This document shows positions 1 to 8,839 of a DNA stretch of 64,000 nt, in pieces; position 1 is the first letter of the stretch, and every line of letters starts with the position of its first letter. Where the stretch lies: NCBI RefSeq assembly GCF_003339525.1, contig NZ_CP031124.1, forward strand, positions 992,001 through 1,056,000. The letters are read 5' to 3'. Source of the stretch: Ephemeroptericola cinctiostellae. GTDB taxonomy: Bacteria; Pseudomonadota; Gammaproteobacteria; Burkholderiales; Burkholderiaceae. The position numbers and the translations under genes were made by a program. The notes under the pieces are model-generated. The model had not been told where the DNA came from and did no database searches. It saw only the letters and a list, made by a program, of their open reading frames with translations.

Positions 1-1102
1 ACAGCTTAACATATTGCTCAGTTGTTGTTTCTGATGTGAATAGTTCATTATACCGTGCTTGTGCCGCGATGCCCATGTCCTGTGCCATATTTGGATGGTC
101 CCATAAGCATTGCATGGCTTGTCGCAGCTCGCTTGGAGATTCTGGTGCTATGGCAAAACCTGTTTCTTGGTCAATGTTAATGTAAGTGGTTCCTGTGCCA
201 ATTTCACAAGAAATCAACGGCTTTCCATACATGGCTGCTTCTAGGAGAGAAATGCCAAAGGCTTCTGAACGGAGGTGGGATGGAAAGACAAAAGAAAAGC
301 ACAGTTGAAGTAAAGCAAATTTATCAAGCTCAGATACTTTACCTAAGAAAATAATGTTTTTTAAACCCAATTGTTTGGCCTGAAGTTGCAATTGCTGGGC
401 TTCAGGACCTGCACCTGCTATAACGGTGGGGTAATCACAAGAGGCGAGTGCTTCCAATAAGGTGTGCAGGCCTTTGTAATAACGCAATACACCAACAAAT
501 AGAAAAAATTTTGTTGGCAGTTTCGATTGCCACTCTATTAGACGTTCCTTTGAAGGCTGAGGGTAGCTGTTCTTGTCTAAACCAATGGGGATGATGCGGG
601 TTTTGCGTTTAAAGTGTTGTAGGACTTCACTGGTTTCTAAATACTTGGGTGATGTGGCAACAATGCAATTGATGGATTTGAGGAATCGGTTCATCAATGG
701 CCTATAAACCTTCAGTAGGTTTTTTTGTTTCACAATGTCTGAGTGATAGGTCAGCACCGTTGGTTTTCGTACTCGCGCCAGAAAATGAGCCATGTCCATG
801 AAAGGCCATGGGAAATGGTAATGAACAACATCCACATCTTTGGCAAGTTGTCTCAGCATGAAAATGAATTGCCATGAAAAACCGGTCGATGCGAGTTCAA
901 GGTCAAGGTGGGCGCGGTGTACGGTGACCGCATGGTGTTCAATGGGGTGAGCTTCTTGACTCAATGTGAGCACTTGACTTTGAATCCCCAAGGGTTGGCT
1001 TGCAGTGCAAATCTGTTCAATCACTGCTTCAACACCACCGACGGTGTCGGGGTAGTAAGTTTTATAAACGTGCAGCACCTTGATGGTGCGAAGGGCATTC
1101 AA
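1..1102 (-). CDS. Glycosyltransferase family 4, 3' end cut by window edge
   Basis: Reading leftward, the frame stays open to base 1, so the C-terminal end lies outside the window. The N-terminus reads VLHVYKTYYPDTVGGVE, the usual nucleotide-sugar-independent N-domain start of GT4 enzymes. Further on are a hinge with FLFVGVLRYYKGLHTLLEAL and the donor-site signature SEAFGISLLEAAMYGKPLIS, with the EX7E glutamates. It probably adds a sugar to the growing O-antigen on undecaprenyl phosphate at the inner face of the cytoplasmic membrane. The start is uncertain: TTG at 1102 overlaps the end of the preceding gene and has GGGAAAG upstream, while GTG at 1078 is the alternative. No ATG fits this frame. 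By similarity and context (gmd, rmd, manC, wzm, wzt) it may be a WbpZ-like D-rhamnosyltransferase; that substrate is inference. Confidence 0.85.
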   Translation of the reverse strand, partial: MNALRTIKVLHVYKTYYPDTVGGVEAVIEQICTASQPLGIQSQVLTLSQEAHPIEHHAVTVHRAHLDLELASTGFSWQFIFMLRQLAKDVDVVHYHFPWPFMDMAHFLARVRKPTVLTYHSDIVKQKNLLKVYRPLMNRFLKSINCIVATSPKYLETSEVLQHFKRKTRIIPIGLDKNSYPQPSKERLIEWQSKLPTKFFLFVGVLRYYKGLHTLLEALASCDYPTVIAGAGPEAQQLQLQAKQLGLKNIIFLGKVSELDKFALLQLCFSFVFPSHLRSEAFGISLLEAAMYGKPLISCEIGTGTTYINIDQETGFAIAPESPSELRQAMQCLWDHPNMAQDMGIAAQARYNELFTSETTTEQYVKL

Positions 1103-2241
1103 TTGGCTTTCCCGAGTATTTTTTCATACAATGCCCATGTGGCATCGGCAGTGCGCTGCCAAGTGTATTCTTGAGCGCGCTGCATGCCTTTGATGCGTAG
1201 ATTGTTGGCTATTTCAGGCGATTCAACCAATGTTTGCATCGCTTGGGCTATTGCGGATGGGCTGCAAGGGTCAACCAGCCAAGCGGCATCCCCAGCGACT
1301 TCGCTGAGTGAGGTGGTGTTTGATGTGACGACGGGTAAGTTGGATGCAAAAGCTTCTAATACGGGCAGACCAAAACCTTCATACAGTGAAGGGAAGACCA
1401 ATGCACAAGCCGATTGTAATAAAACGAGTTTCTCATTTGCACTCACGTAGTTGAGCCATCGCCCCAGCCCCTCAATTTCAAGTTGCTGAAGGGCTAGGAT
1501 TTCTTTGTCGGAACGCCAACCTTGACCGCCTGCGATGATGAGCGGGTGTTGTTTTTGAATGTCTAAGGGTAAAGAGCGAAAAGCCTCAATAAGGGTCAAT
1601 ATGTTTTTACGGGGTTGCAATGTGCCTATGAACAGAAAAAAGCCAGCCTGTAGTTTGAACTTATCTAAAACGGCTTGTTTTTCAGCTTGTGCGACTTTTT
1701 GGAAGTAAAGCGCATCAACGCCAAGGGGAATGACAGAAATTTTTTCCTCAGGGATTCTGAAATGCTCAACCAAATCTTTGACCACAAATTCTGAAATGGT
1801 GACGTAATGATCGGCGGATTGTGCGGAGCGTTTAAACAGCCAGTTTTTTAAAGGCCGAGTCTTGCCACCCGAAACCCATTCTGGATACATAATGGGCACC
1901 GGATCCATGAGTGTCGCAAGCACAGGGGTTTTTCTAAGTTTGGGGATAAAGTGATCGGTGGCGTGAAATAAATCATATGATTGATCTATCCGAGCACTGC
2001 CGATGAACGGCATGAACGTGAGCGCACTTTGAAGTACATTCGGAGCAAAGGGAATGGGCATGTCATCGAAATCCCCAATCAGCCTTTTTCTTTTTAAACC
2101 ATGAAATACAAAACCATTGAATTCATCAGGGTGTTGCTTGGCATAACATTGAAGTAAAGCTTGGGTATAAGTGCCAATCCCATCAATATGGCCGTTCGCA
2201 CGGCCATATTGTAAAACGGTTGATCCGATGGCAACTCGCAT
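1099..2241 (-). CDS. Glycosyltransferase family 4 (group 1), 380 aa
   Basis: A full-length GT-B fold glycosyltransferase. Residues 1-180 form the acceptor domain, with a GIGTYTQALL segment near residue 22. The C-terminal half has FLFIGTLQPRKNILTLIEAF and the donor-binding stretch FPSLYEGFGLPVLEAFASNL, which holds the EX7E motif, followed by SEVAGDAAWLVDP. It should transfer a sugar from GDP- or dTDP-activated donors to the lipid-linked O-polysaccharide in the cytoplasm. It starts one base after the rmd stop and its own stop overlaps the next gene's proposed start, so translation is probably coupled. Mannosyl- or rhamnosyltransferase activity fits the donor pathways encoded nearby, but the acceptor cannot be read from the sequence. 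Confidence 0.9.
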   Translation of the reverse strand: MRVAIGSTVLQYGRANGHIDGIGTYTQALLQCYAKQHPDEFNGFVFHGLKRKRLIGDFDDMPIPFAPNVLQSALTFMPFIGSARIDQSYDLFHATDHFIPKLRKTPVLATLMDPVPIMYPEWVSGGKTRPLKNWLFKRSAQSADHYVTISEFVVKDLVEHFRIPEEKISVIPLGVDALYFQKVAQAEKQAVLDKFKLQAGFFLFIGTLQPRKNILTLIEAFRSLPLDIQKQHPLIIAGGQGWRSDKEILALQQLEIEGLGRWLNYVSANEKLVLLQSACALVFPSLYEGFGLPVLEAFASNLPVVTSNTTSLSEVAGDAAWLVDPCSPSAIAQAMQTLVESPEIANNLRIKGMQRAQEYTWQRTADATWALYEKILGKAN

Positions 2242-2242
2242 G

Positions 2243-3124
2243 TTATTGTCCCAACATCCAAGCCAATGTTTGCTTCAAATGAATCGAAGGAAGTTGTGGT
2301 AATTGCCCATTGAGCTGTGTCGGATCGCCAATCAGAACGCGCAACTCATTGGCGCGCACGAGGTTTTGATCCACTTCGATGTGGATGGTGTGTCCTGTTA
2401 ATTCGCTACAATAATCCAAAACATCTTGCAGACGGTAACCTATGCCCGAGCACAGGTTATATGTTGTCCCTGCGTCGGCGTGTTGCAGTAAGCCGCTGTA
2501 GGCCTGAGCCACCATGCGCACATCGTTGAACTCGCGTTCAACATCAATGTTGCCCAGTTTAATCACATCGGCACGTCGTTTGAAGTGATCGACAATTTTA
2601 GGAATCAGGAAGTTGCCTTCTTGACCCACGCCCGTGTAGTTGAATGGGCGTGTGAAAATGATGGGGAATTTATCCAGCCATGTGCGTGCCATGTGCTCCA
2701 TCGCCAATTTGCTCATGGCGTAATGGTTGATGGGCGCGGGCGGGATGCTTTCAGACACTTTAGATACGGGCGGATTGCCGTAAATGTTTGCACTGCTGGA
2801 TAATAGGATTTTTTCGATGGGGGCTTTCTCAGCATGCAGGGCTTCGAGCAGATTGAGCGTGCCAAATAAATTGACCCGATAGAAATCCTCTGCACTGGCG
2901 TGCCCAACAAAAGCAATCGCGGCCAAGTGGATCACGAAATGAGGACGAACTTGAGCGACAGCCATCCGTAAAGAGGCAAAATCCAATAAATTGGCTTCAA
3001 CATCGTTGGCTTGGGCATTGCTTTGCACCAAACCAACGACATTAAACCCATCTTTGACCAAGGCTTCACGAACATATTGCCCTGTGAAGCCTTGACTGCC
3101 TGTTAATAAAACAGTTTTTTGCAT
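2243..3124 (-). CDS. rmd: GDP-6-deoxy-D-mannose reductase
   Basis: Short-chain dehydrogenase of the extended type, 293 aa. It opens with the Rossmann motif TGSQGFTG (residues 7-14), has the SSSANIYG strand carrying the catalytic serine/threonine region, and a YAMSK motif (Tyr-X3-Lys). RPFNYTGVGQ and FLIPKIVDHF are typical of Rmd rather than of the GDP-L-fucose synthase Fcl. It reduces GDP-4-keto-6-deoxy-D-mannose made by the upstream Gmd to GDP-D-rhamnose. The ATG at 3124 was chosen because it lies 10 bp after the gmd stop, is preceded by AAGGT, and starts just before the Rossmann fold; a longer reading frame upstream overlaps gmd. The product should feed the GT4 enzymes of the cluster. Confidence 0.85.
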   Translation of the reverse strand: MQKTVLLTGSQGFTGQYVREALVKDGFNVVGLVQSNAQANDVEANLLDFASLRMAVAQVRPHFVIHLAAIAFVGHASAEDFYRVNLFGTLNLLEALHAEKAPIEKILLSSSANIYGNPPVSKVSESIPPAPINHYAMSKLAMEHMARTWLDKFPIIFTRPFNYTGVGQEGNFLIPKIVDHFKRRADVIKLGNIDVEREFNDVRMVAQAYSGLLQHADAGTTYNLCSGIGYRLQDVLDYCSELTGHTIHIEVDQNLVRANELRVLIGDPTQLNGQLPQLPSIHLKQTLAWMLGQ

Positions 3125-3134
3125 GGATGCGACC

Positions 3135-4190
<1,056 letters not shown>

Positions 4191-5663
4191 TTATGCTTGC
4201 CAAGTGCTCAACACACCCATGCAAGCTTGATTGATTTCATGCGCACGTTCTGCAGACGTGGCTTCTGTGTAACAACGCAACTCAGGTGCATTACCTGAAG
4301 GGCGCAAGTGAATGATCTCGTCGTTGGCAAAGCTCATTCGTAAACCATCGGTGTGATTCACCGCCACCACTTGCCCAGAGATGTGACCAAACATATCGGT
4401 CAACAGTTTGTTTTGTGCTTCAGCATCATCAGGCGACAGTTTTTTCAACTGAGCCATACTGACTTCTGTTGGGAAATTTTTGATGCGATCGCTGACGGTA
4501 AACCGAGCAGGCAGTTGCTTTGGAAGCTGGGACACGCTTGTTTCTTTTGCCTTGGCCATTGCTAAAATGCATAACATCACAATAACCGCATCCCGTGTGG
4601 GCAACTCGGACAGGATTTTACCATGTTGATGGACTGCACTGGCGAGTAAAAAGCCACCATTTGCTTCATAGCCCGCGACCGTGGGTTTGTTTTCTGACAG
4701 CAGTTGCTTCATGCCCTCAATCACGTAAGGTGAACCAATGCGTGTGCGCACCGTGCTGTTGAATACATTGGATTTTTCCAGCGCGCTGTTGCTGCTGACT
4801 GGGGTCACCACATCGGTGCAGTTTAGAAATTGAGCGCACAAGATGCCCAACACATCACCGCGCAACCACTCACCGTGCTCATCAGACACGAGTGGACGAT
4901 CCGAATCGCCATCGGTTGACACGATCGCATCCAGTTGGTATTCGCTGGCCCATTGTTTGGCCAATGTCACATCTTCAGGACGAATGGCCTCTGTATCAAC
5001 CGGAATGAATGTATCTGAACGACCCAATGCAATGGGGTGCGCTCCCAATGCCCGCAAGATGTCCATCACGATGTCACGTCCAACGGCCGAATGTTGATAC
5101 ACACCGACAGTTTGGCCTGTCAGAACACCGTTGAAAAAATTTGAATAGCGTTCAATGTAGTTGAGACGCACGACAGGATCAATTTCAGGCATAGAAAACG
5201 GTGTTTTTAGCATGCCATTGACATCAAATTCATCATCAGGGATAACGATGGACTGGCTAGAAATGCCTTGTTCATCGGTTTTTAAAATTTCACCTGAGGG
5301 GGTGTTGAACTTGATGCCGTTGCGATCATCAGGAATGTGACTGCCCGTAACCATCAAAGAAGGAAGCTTGTGATGAAAGCCATGCAATGCAACCGCAGGA
5401 GAGGGGACGTCGCCTGCATTGATGACAGGCGAGCCGAAATCCGCACACGCTTTAGCGCACGCCGCCATGATGCGCGGTGTGCTGGGACGTAAGTCACCAC
5501 CGATGACCACGGCTTGACCTTGCTGCCATTGGTTTGAGGCCTGTAAATAGCGTAAAAAAGCTTGGGTGTACGAATAGCACACGAGGTCGGTCATGTCGAG
5601 AACCAAACCCCGCGCACCGCTGGTGCCAAATGCCACATTGCTTTGGGTGATTGAATTTTTCAT
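4191..5663 (-). CDS. manB: Phosphomannomutase / phosphoglucomutase family
   Basis: 490 aa alpha-D-phosphohexomutase. The N-terminus has FGTSGARGLV, the phosphoserine loop reads MVTGSHIPDDRNGIKFN, the metal-binding loop is DGDSDR, and the C-terminal phosphate-binding domain has LRPSGNAPELR. It interconverts mannose-6-phosphate and mannose-1-phosphate, which supplies ManC. The active-site serine is preceded by Gly rather than the more usual Ala (TGSH versus TASH), which is seen in some family members. The gene is separated from the metalloprotease gene by 144 bp and heads the manB-gmd-rmd-glycosyltransferase block. The mannose assignment rests on context; glucose or glucosamine phosphates are possible substrates in this superfamily. 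Confidence 0.85.
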   Translation of the reverse strand: MKNSITQSNVAFGTSGARGLVLDMTDLVCYSYTQAFLRYLQASNQWQQGQAVVIGGDLRPSTPRIMAACAKACADFGSPVINAGDVPSPAVALHGFHHKLPSLMVTGSHIPDDRNGIKFNTPSGEILKTDEQGISSQSIVIPDDEFDVNGMLKTPFSMPEIDPVVRLNYIERYSNFFNGVLTGQTVGVYQHSAVGRDIVMDILRALGAHPIALGRSDTFIPVDTEAIRPEDVTLAKQWASEYQLDAIVSTDGDSDRPLVSDEHGEWLRGDVLGILCAQFLNCTDVVTPVSSNSALEKSNVFNSTVRTRIGSPYVIEGMKQLLSENKPTVAGYEANGGFLLASAVHQHGKILSELPTRDAVIVMLCILAMAKAKETSVSQLPKQLPARFTVSDRIKNFPTEVSMAQLKKLSPDDAEAQNKLLTDMFGHISGQVVAVNHTDGLRMSFANDEIIHLRPSGNAPELRCYTEATSAERAHEINQACMGVLSTWQA

Positions 5664-5770
5664 GATTTATAGTATAGATATGTAAGAATAAACTGTGAGG
5701 GGAAGCCAAGCCTAACAATCTTCTCTTTTACTATCAATACAGAATTTTATTAAAGAATGTTAAGGCAATT

Positions 5771-5799
5771 GAAGCCTTGGTTGATATTTCCAAGGCTTC
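5771..5799 (-). terminator. Stem-loop downstream of the metalloprotease gene
   Basis: A perfect 10-bp inverted repeat (GAAGCCTTGG / CCAAGGCTTC) with a 9-nt loop lies 9 bp after the metalloprotease stop. The minus-strand tail is AATTGCC, not a clean U run, so it may be a weak terminator or an mRNA-stabilising hairpin between the protease and manB. Confidence 0.5.
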
Positions 5800-5807
5800 T
5801 TAATTCG

Positions 5808-8750
5808 TTAAGACCAATTGGCAGCCAATACAGGATTTAAAGCAGTTTGATAGTTGGTTGGTAATGTAGTTACTCCCATTGCGGGAATGGTAAATGCTGA
5901 CATTACACTAACCAAAGCTTCCACCTCATTATTGAGTAACACCTTACCATCAGATGCTTTAATTTGTTCTATTTGATTGGCCACACCTGAATACCAGTTG
6001 TTAATAGTTACGTTATCATTTGTTCCAATCACGCTGACTACTAGGTTGTTGCCTGTGTGCTGAAACCACAACTGATTACTGGTTGCGCTGGTATCAAACC
6101 ATAATAGATCTGTATTGTTTGAAGTAGTGTCTGATTCAGTAATGTTATCTATACCTGCACCACGTTGGAAAAGGTAGGTGTCATTGCCCAGATCTCCTTG
6201 CAAAGTGTCATTGCCAAGCAGACCTGCTAAAATGTTATTTGAAGCATTTCCTTTTAAAGTGTTGTTTAACGAGTTTCCAGTGATATTGTTTGCTTGGTTT
6301 CTTGTTAGTGTAACGTTTTCAACATTATTACCAAGAGTGTAATTATTGTCTACAATGACAGTATCAGTACCTTCACCTTGTGTTTCAATGATTGAGTCTG
6401 ATTTAGAAAGATATGAGCCCGCAATATGTACATCGATCGACGTTGACCCCAAGTCGCTGAATACATTGATTAAATCCGCTTTGCCATCTCCCGTGAGGTC
6501 AGCCGCAGCCCATTTTTGCCCATCCCAGAACCCCCCCGCCTTGGTTTCCCAGCGTTGAATTTGGAAGCCGCTGCCTGTACTGATGTGTACATCGGCAGAC
6601 ATTAAGCCGTCGTCACTGAATGCATTGATGAGGTCGGCTTTACCATCGCCATCAACATCGGCAGCAGACCATTGTTGTGCATCCCAAAAACCACCTGCTT
6701 TGGTCTCCCAACGCTGGATTTGAAAACCAGTGCCTGTGCTGATGTGAACATCCACTGAGGTTGAGCCATTGTCATTAAAAATATTGATGAGGTCTGCTTT
6801 GCCATCGCCATTGACATCGGCAGAAAGCCATTTTTGAGTATCCCAAAAGCTGCCTGCCTTGGTTTCCCAGCGTTGGGCTTGAAAGCTTGTGCCATTACTT
6901 AGGTGAACGTCAGCTGACATTAAACCGTTATCATTAAAGACATTAACCAAGTCGGCTTTACCATCACCATTGAAATCACCTGTAACCCATTTTTGAGCAT
7001 CCCAAAAGCCGCCTGCCTTGGTTTCCCAGCGTTGGGCTTGAAAGCTTGTGCCATTACTTAGGTGAACGTCAGCTGACATTAAACCGTTATCATTAAAGAC
7101 ATTAACCAAGTCGGCTTTACCATCACCATTGAAATCACCTGTAGCCCACTTTTGAGTGTCCCAAAAACCACCAGCTTTGGTTTCTGCTCGTTGGATTTTA
7201 AAACCTGTGCCATTGCTGATGTGGATGTCAGCTGACATAGAACCGCTGTCATTGAAAATGTTGACCACATCGGCTTTGCCATCGCCATTGAAGTCACCTG
7301 TCGCCCATTTTTGAGTATCTACAAAAACACCAGATTTAGTTTCCCAACGTTGAATTTGAAAGCCTGATGCTAATGATGAGTTTAAGATATAGGTGTCATT
7401 GCCTGTGCCACCTATTAAAGAATTTGAACCGAACCCACCGTCAAGCGTATCATTTCCAGCTGCTCCATTGAGAGCATCGTCTCCTCTTCCACCAAATAAA
7501 GAATTACTTACATCATTGCCAATCAGCGTGTCATTTAAATTTGATCCAATTGCATTTTCTATGGTGCAACCATAAGCGATCGTTAAACAATCTCTTACTA
7601 AAGTGCCATCGCCGCGATTAAATGTTTTTCCAATCTCTGACCATTGTCCTGCATTCAGGTTAATTTTTACTCCTTGCGTTTGATTGGAGGCATTGATGGT
7701 GTCATAGCCACCAGCATCGTAGATGGTTTCGAATATCGAGCTATTGCCATCCCACATGTAGGTGTTATTATCTGTTTTATAAGCAGTATTCACACCATAC
7801 ATTTTTTGAATCGCGACAATGTCGTTTAGCATTAATGTAGTGGGCGAATATTCGGCACGATGCACAAGTGGCGCACTTTCATAATCTTTATAGCTCATCA
7901 CCGAGTATTTTAACTGGTCGAACTGTGTACTCACCGAAACGGCAGTGTCGTGAGGATGCTGCAAACCCAAAGCATGCCCAAGTTCATGTATAAACGTGGT
8001 TCGCCCCCAAGCATTACCCGATGAATTACTTGATGCATCATAAGGATTTCGGTACGCATTATACTCATAGTCACTAGCCCCACCCATCCAAATGTCCCCA
8101 CTGTATGCGCTTGAGCTTGGACCTATGGACGCAGCTGTTGATACCACAGAACCTGACACATTCATCCATCTGATATCGCCCGCACCAGATGCGTTGTCTG
8201 AGGTTTCTGAAAATGTTACATTTGAAACGGCGGCATACACACCCATTACATTTTTTGCCACAGCTTGTTGCGTACTGTTCATCGTAGAAAAAATACTTGT
8301 ATTTTGTGGTGTGGTTGTTTGAACGACCTGATTATTCGAGAGCACGTAGTAAACAGGAGTGCCTGTTTGATAAAAACTATACGTTAAATTGATACCTTGC
8401 CCCAATCCTGAGCCCCATTTGGCTGGTGAATCGTTTATAAGGTCTTGTGCTTCGATGGGTGTATTGGTTAAGTCAGATAATGCAAAACTGCTCACTGCTG
8501 CACGGGAGTTTATCAAACCATTTCCACCACCTGCATATGCTGTTGTTACTGCATTGGCTATTGAACCAGTGGGTGTGTAAGGCGTGATTTCTGTGGGTAT
8601 AGTTGTGGGGTTGGTCGAGACCGCGTGATTAAAAGTTATTGATTGAGAAGAAAATGATTTAACAGGGACTTGGATAACTGACGTATGGGCGTTTTGCTTT
8701 TTAAGCTCCTTTTTATCTTGCAGTATTCTAAATTTTTTCTTTTGAGTCAT
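5808..8750 (-). CDS. Secreted M10 (serralysin/matrixin-like) RTX metalloprotease with FG-GAP repeats
   Basis: 980 aa from the ATG at 8750, which has AGGAGA six bases upstream; a more distal ATG at 8780 lacks such a site. There is no classical signal peptide. The N-terminus is lysine-rich. The zinc site HELGHALGLQH starts near residue 255 and the Met-turn SVMSY near 285, as in metzincins. RTX-type GGxGxDxLxGG nonapeptides at about 417-450 suggest calcium-dependent folding and type I secretion. Six FG-GAP/VCBS-like units of 53 residues, each with DxNGDGKAD, span about 464-781. A second RTX-like region (NDTLKGNASNNILAG, GNDTLQGDLGNDTYLF) and a C-terminal domain follow. No type I secretion genes are in the window. 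Its place inside the polysaccharide cluster is odd, and it has its own promoter. Substrate unknown; a role in processing or binding surface material is only a guess. Confidence 0.85.
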   Translation of the reverse strand: MTQKKKFRILQDKKELKKQNAHTSVIQVPVKSFSSQSITFNHAVSTNPTTIPTEITPYTPTGSIANAVTTAYAGGGNGLINSRAAVSSFALSDLTNTPIEAQDLINDSPAKWGSGLGQGINLTYSFYQTGTPVYYVLSNNQVVQTTTPQNTSIFSTMNSTQQAVAKNVMGVYAAVSNVTFSETSDNASGAGDIRWMNVSGSVVSTAASIGPSSSAYSGDIWMGGASDYEYNAYRNPYDASSNSSGNAWGRTTFIHELGHALGLQHPHDTAVSVSTQFDQLKYSVMSYKDYESAPLVHRAEYSPTTLMLNDIVAIQKMYGVNTAYKTDNNTYMWDGNSSIFETIYDAGGYDTINASNQTQGVKINLNAGQWSEIGKTFNRGDGTLVRDCLTIAYGCTIENAIGSNLNDTLIGNDVSNSLFGGRGDDALNGAAGNDTLDGGFGSNSLIGGTGNDTYILNSSLASGFQIQRWETKSGVFVDTQKWATGDFNGDGKADVVNIFNDSGSMSADIHISNGTGFKIQRAETKAGGFWDTQKWATGDFNGDGKADLVNVFNDNGLMSADVHLSNGTSFQAQRWETKAGGFWDAQKWVTGDFNGDGKADLVNVFNDNGLMSADVHLSNGTSFQAQRWETKAGSFWDTQKWLSADVNGDGKADLINIFNDNGSTSVDVHISTGTGFQIQRWETKAGGFWDAQQWSAADVDGDGKADLINAFSDDGLMSADVHISTGSGFQIQRWETKAGGFWDGQKWAAADLTGDGKADLINVFSDLGSTSIDVHIAGSYLSKSDSIIETQGEGTDTVIVDNNYTLGNNVENVTLTRNQANNITGNSLNNTLKGNASNNILAGLLGNDTLQGDLGNDTYLFQRGAGIDNITESDTTSNNTDLLWFDTSATSNQLWFQHTGNNLVVSVIGTNDNVTINNWYSGVANQIEQIKASDGKVLLNNEVEALVSVMSAFTIPAMGVTTLPTNYQTALNPVLAANWS
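6407..7360 (-). repeat. Six tandem 159-bp units coding FG-GAP/VCBS-like 53-residue repeats
   Basis: Six consecutive units, each starting near FQIQRWETKAGGFWD and containing a DFNGDGKAD calcium-binding-like loop, follow at an exact 159-bp period. Two adjacent units share a 133-bp stretch with no mismatch (6852-6984 and 7011-7143), which points to recent unequal duplication or gene conversion. Other units differ at many third positions. FG-GAP repeats usually build a beta-propeller or adhesive module. Confidence 0.85.
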
Positions 8751-8789
8751 GACATTTCTCCTGTTTAGTTGTTTTTTCACGAGATTGCT

Positions 8790-8817
8790 AAAATATGGGG
8801 GTGCTTTTTCCTGTCAA
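8790..8817 (-). promoter_or_regulatory. Sigma-70 type promoter for the metalloprotease gene
   Basis: On the minus strand TTGACA (8817-8812) is followed after 16 bp by TATTTT (8795-8790), about 40 bp upstream of the chosen ATG at 8750. It lies in the 89-bp gap between the two-domain glycosyltransferase gene and the protease gene, suggesting the protease can be transcribed independently of the polysaccharide operon. Confidence 0.6.
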
Positions 8818-8839
8818 TCTGCTAGTATTTGCCGAATCA

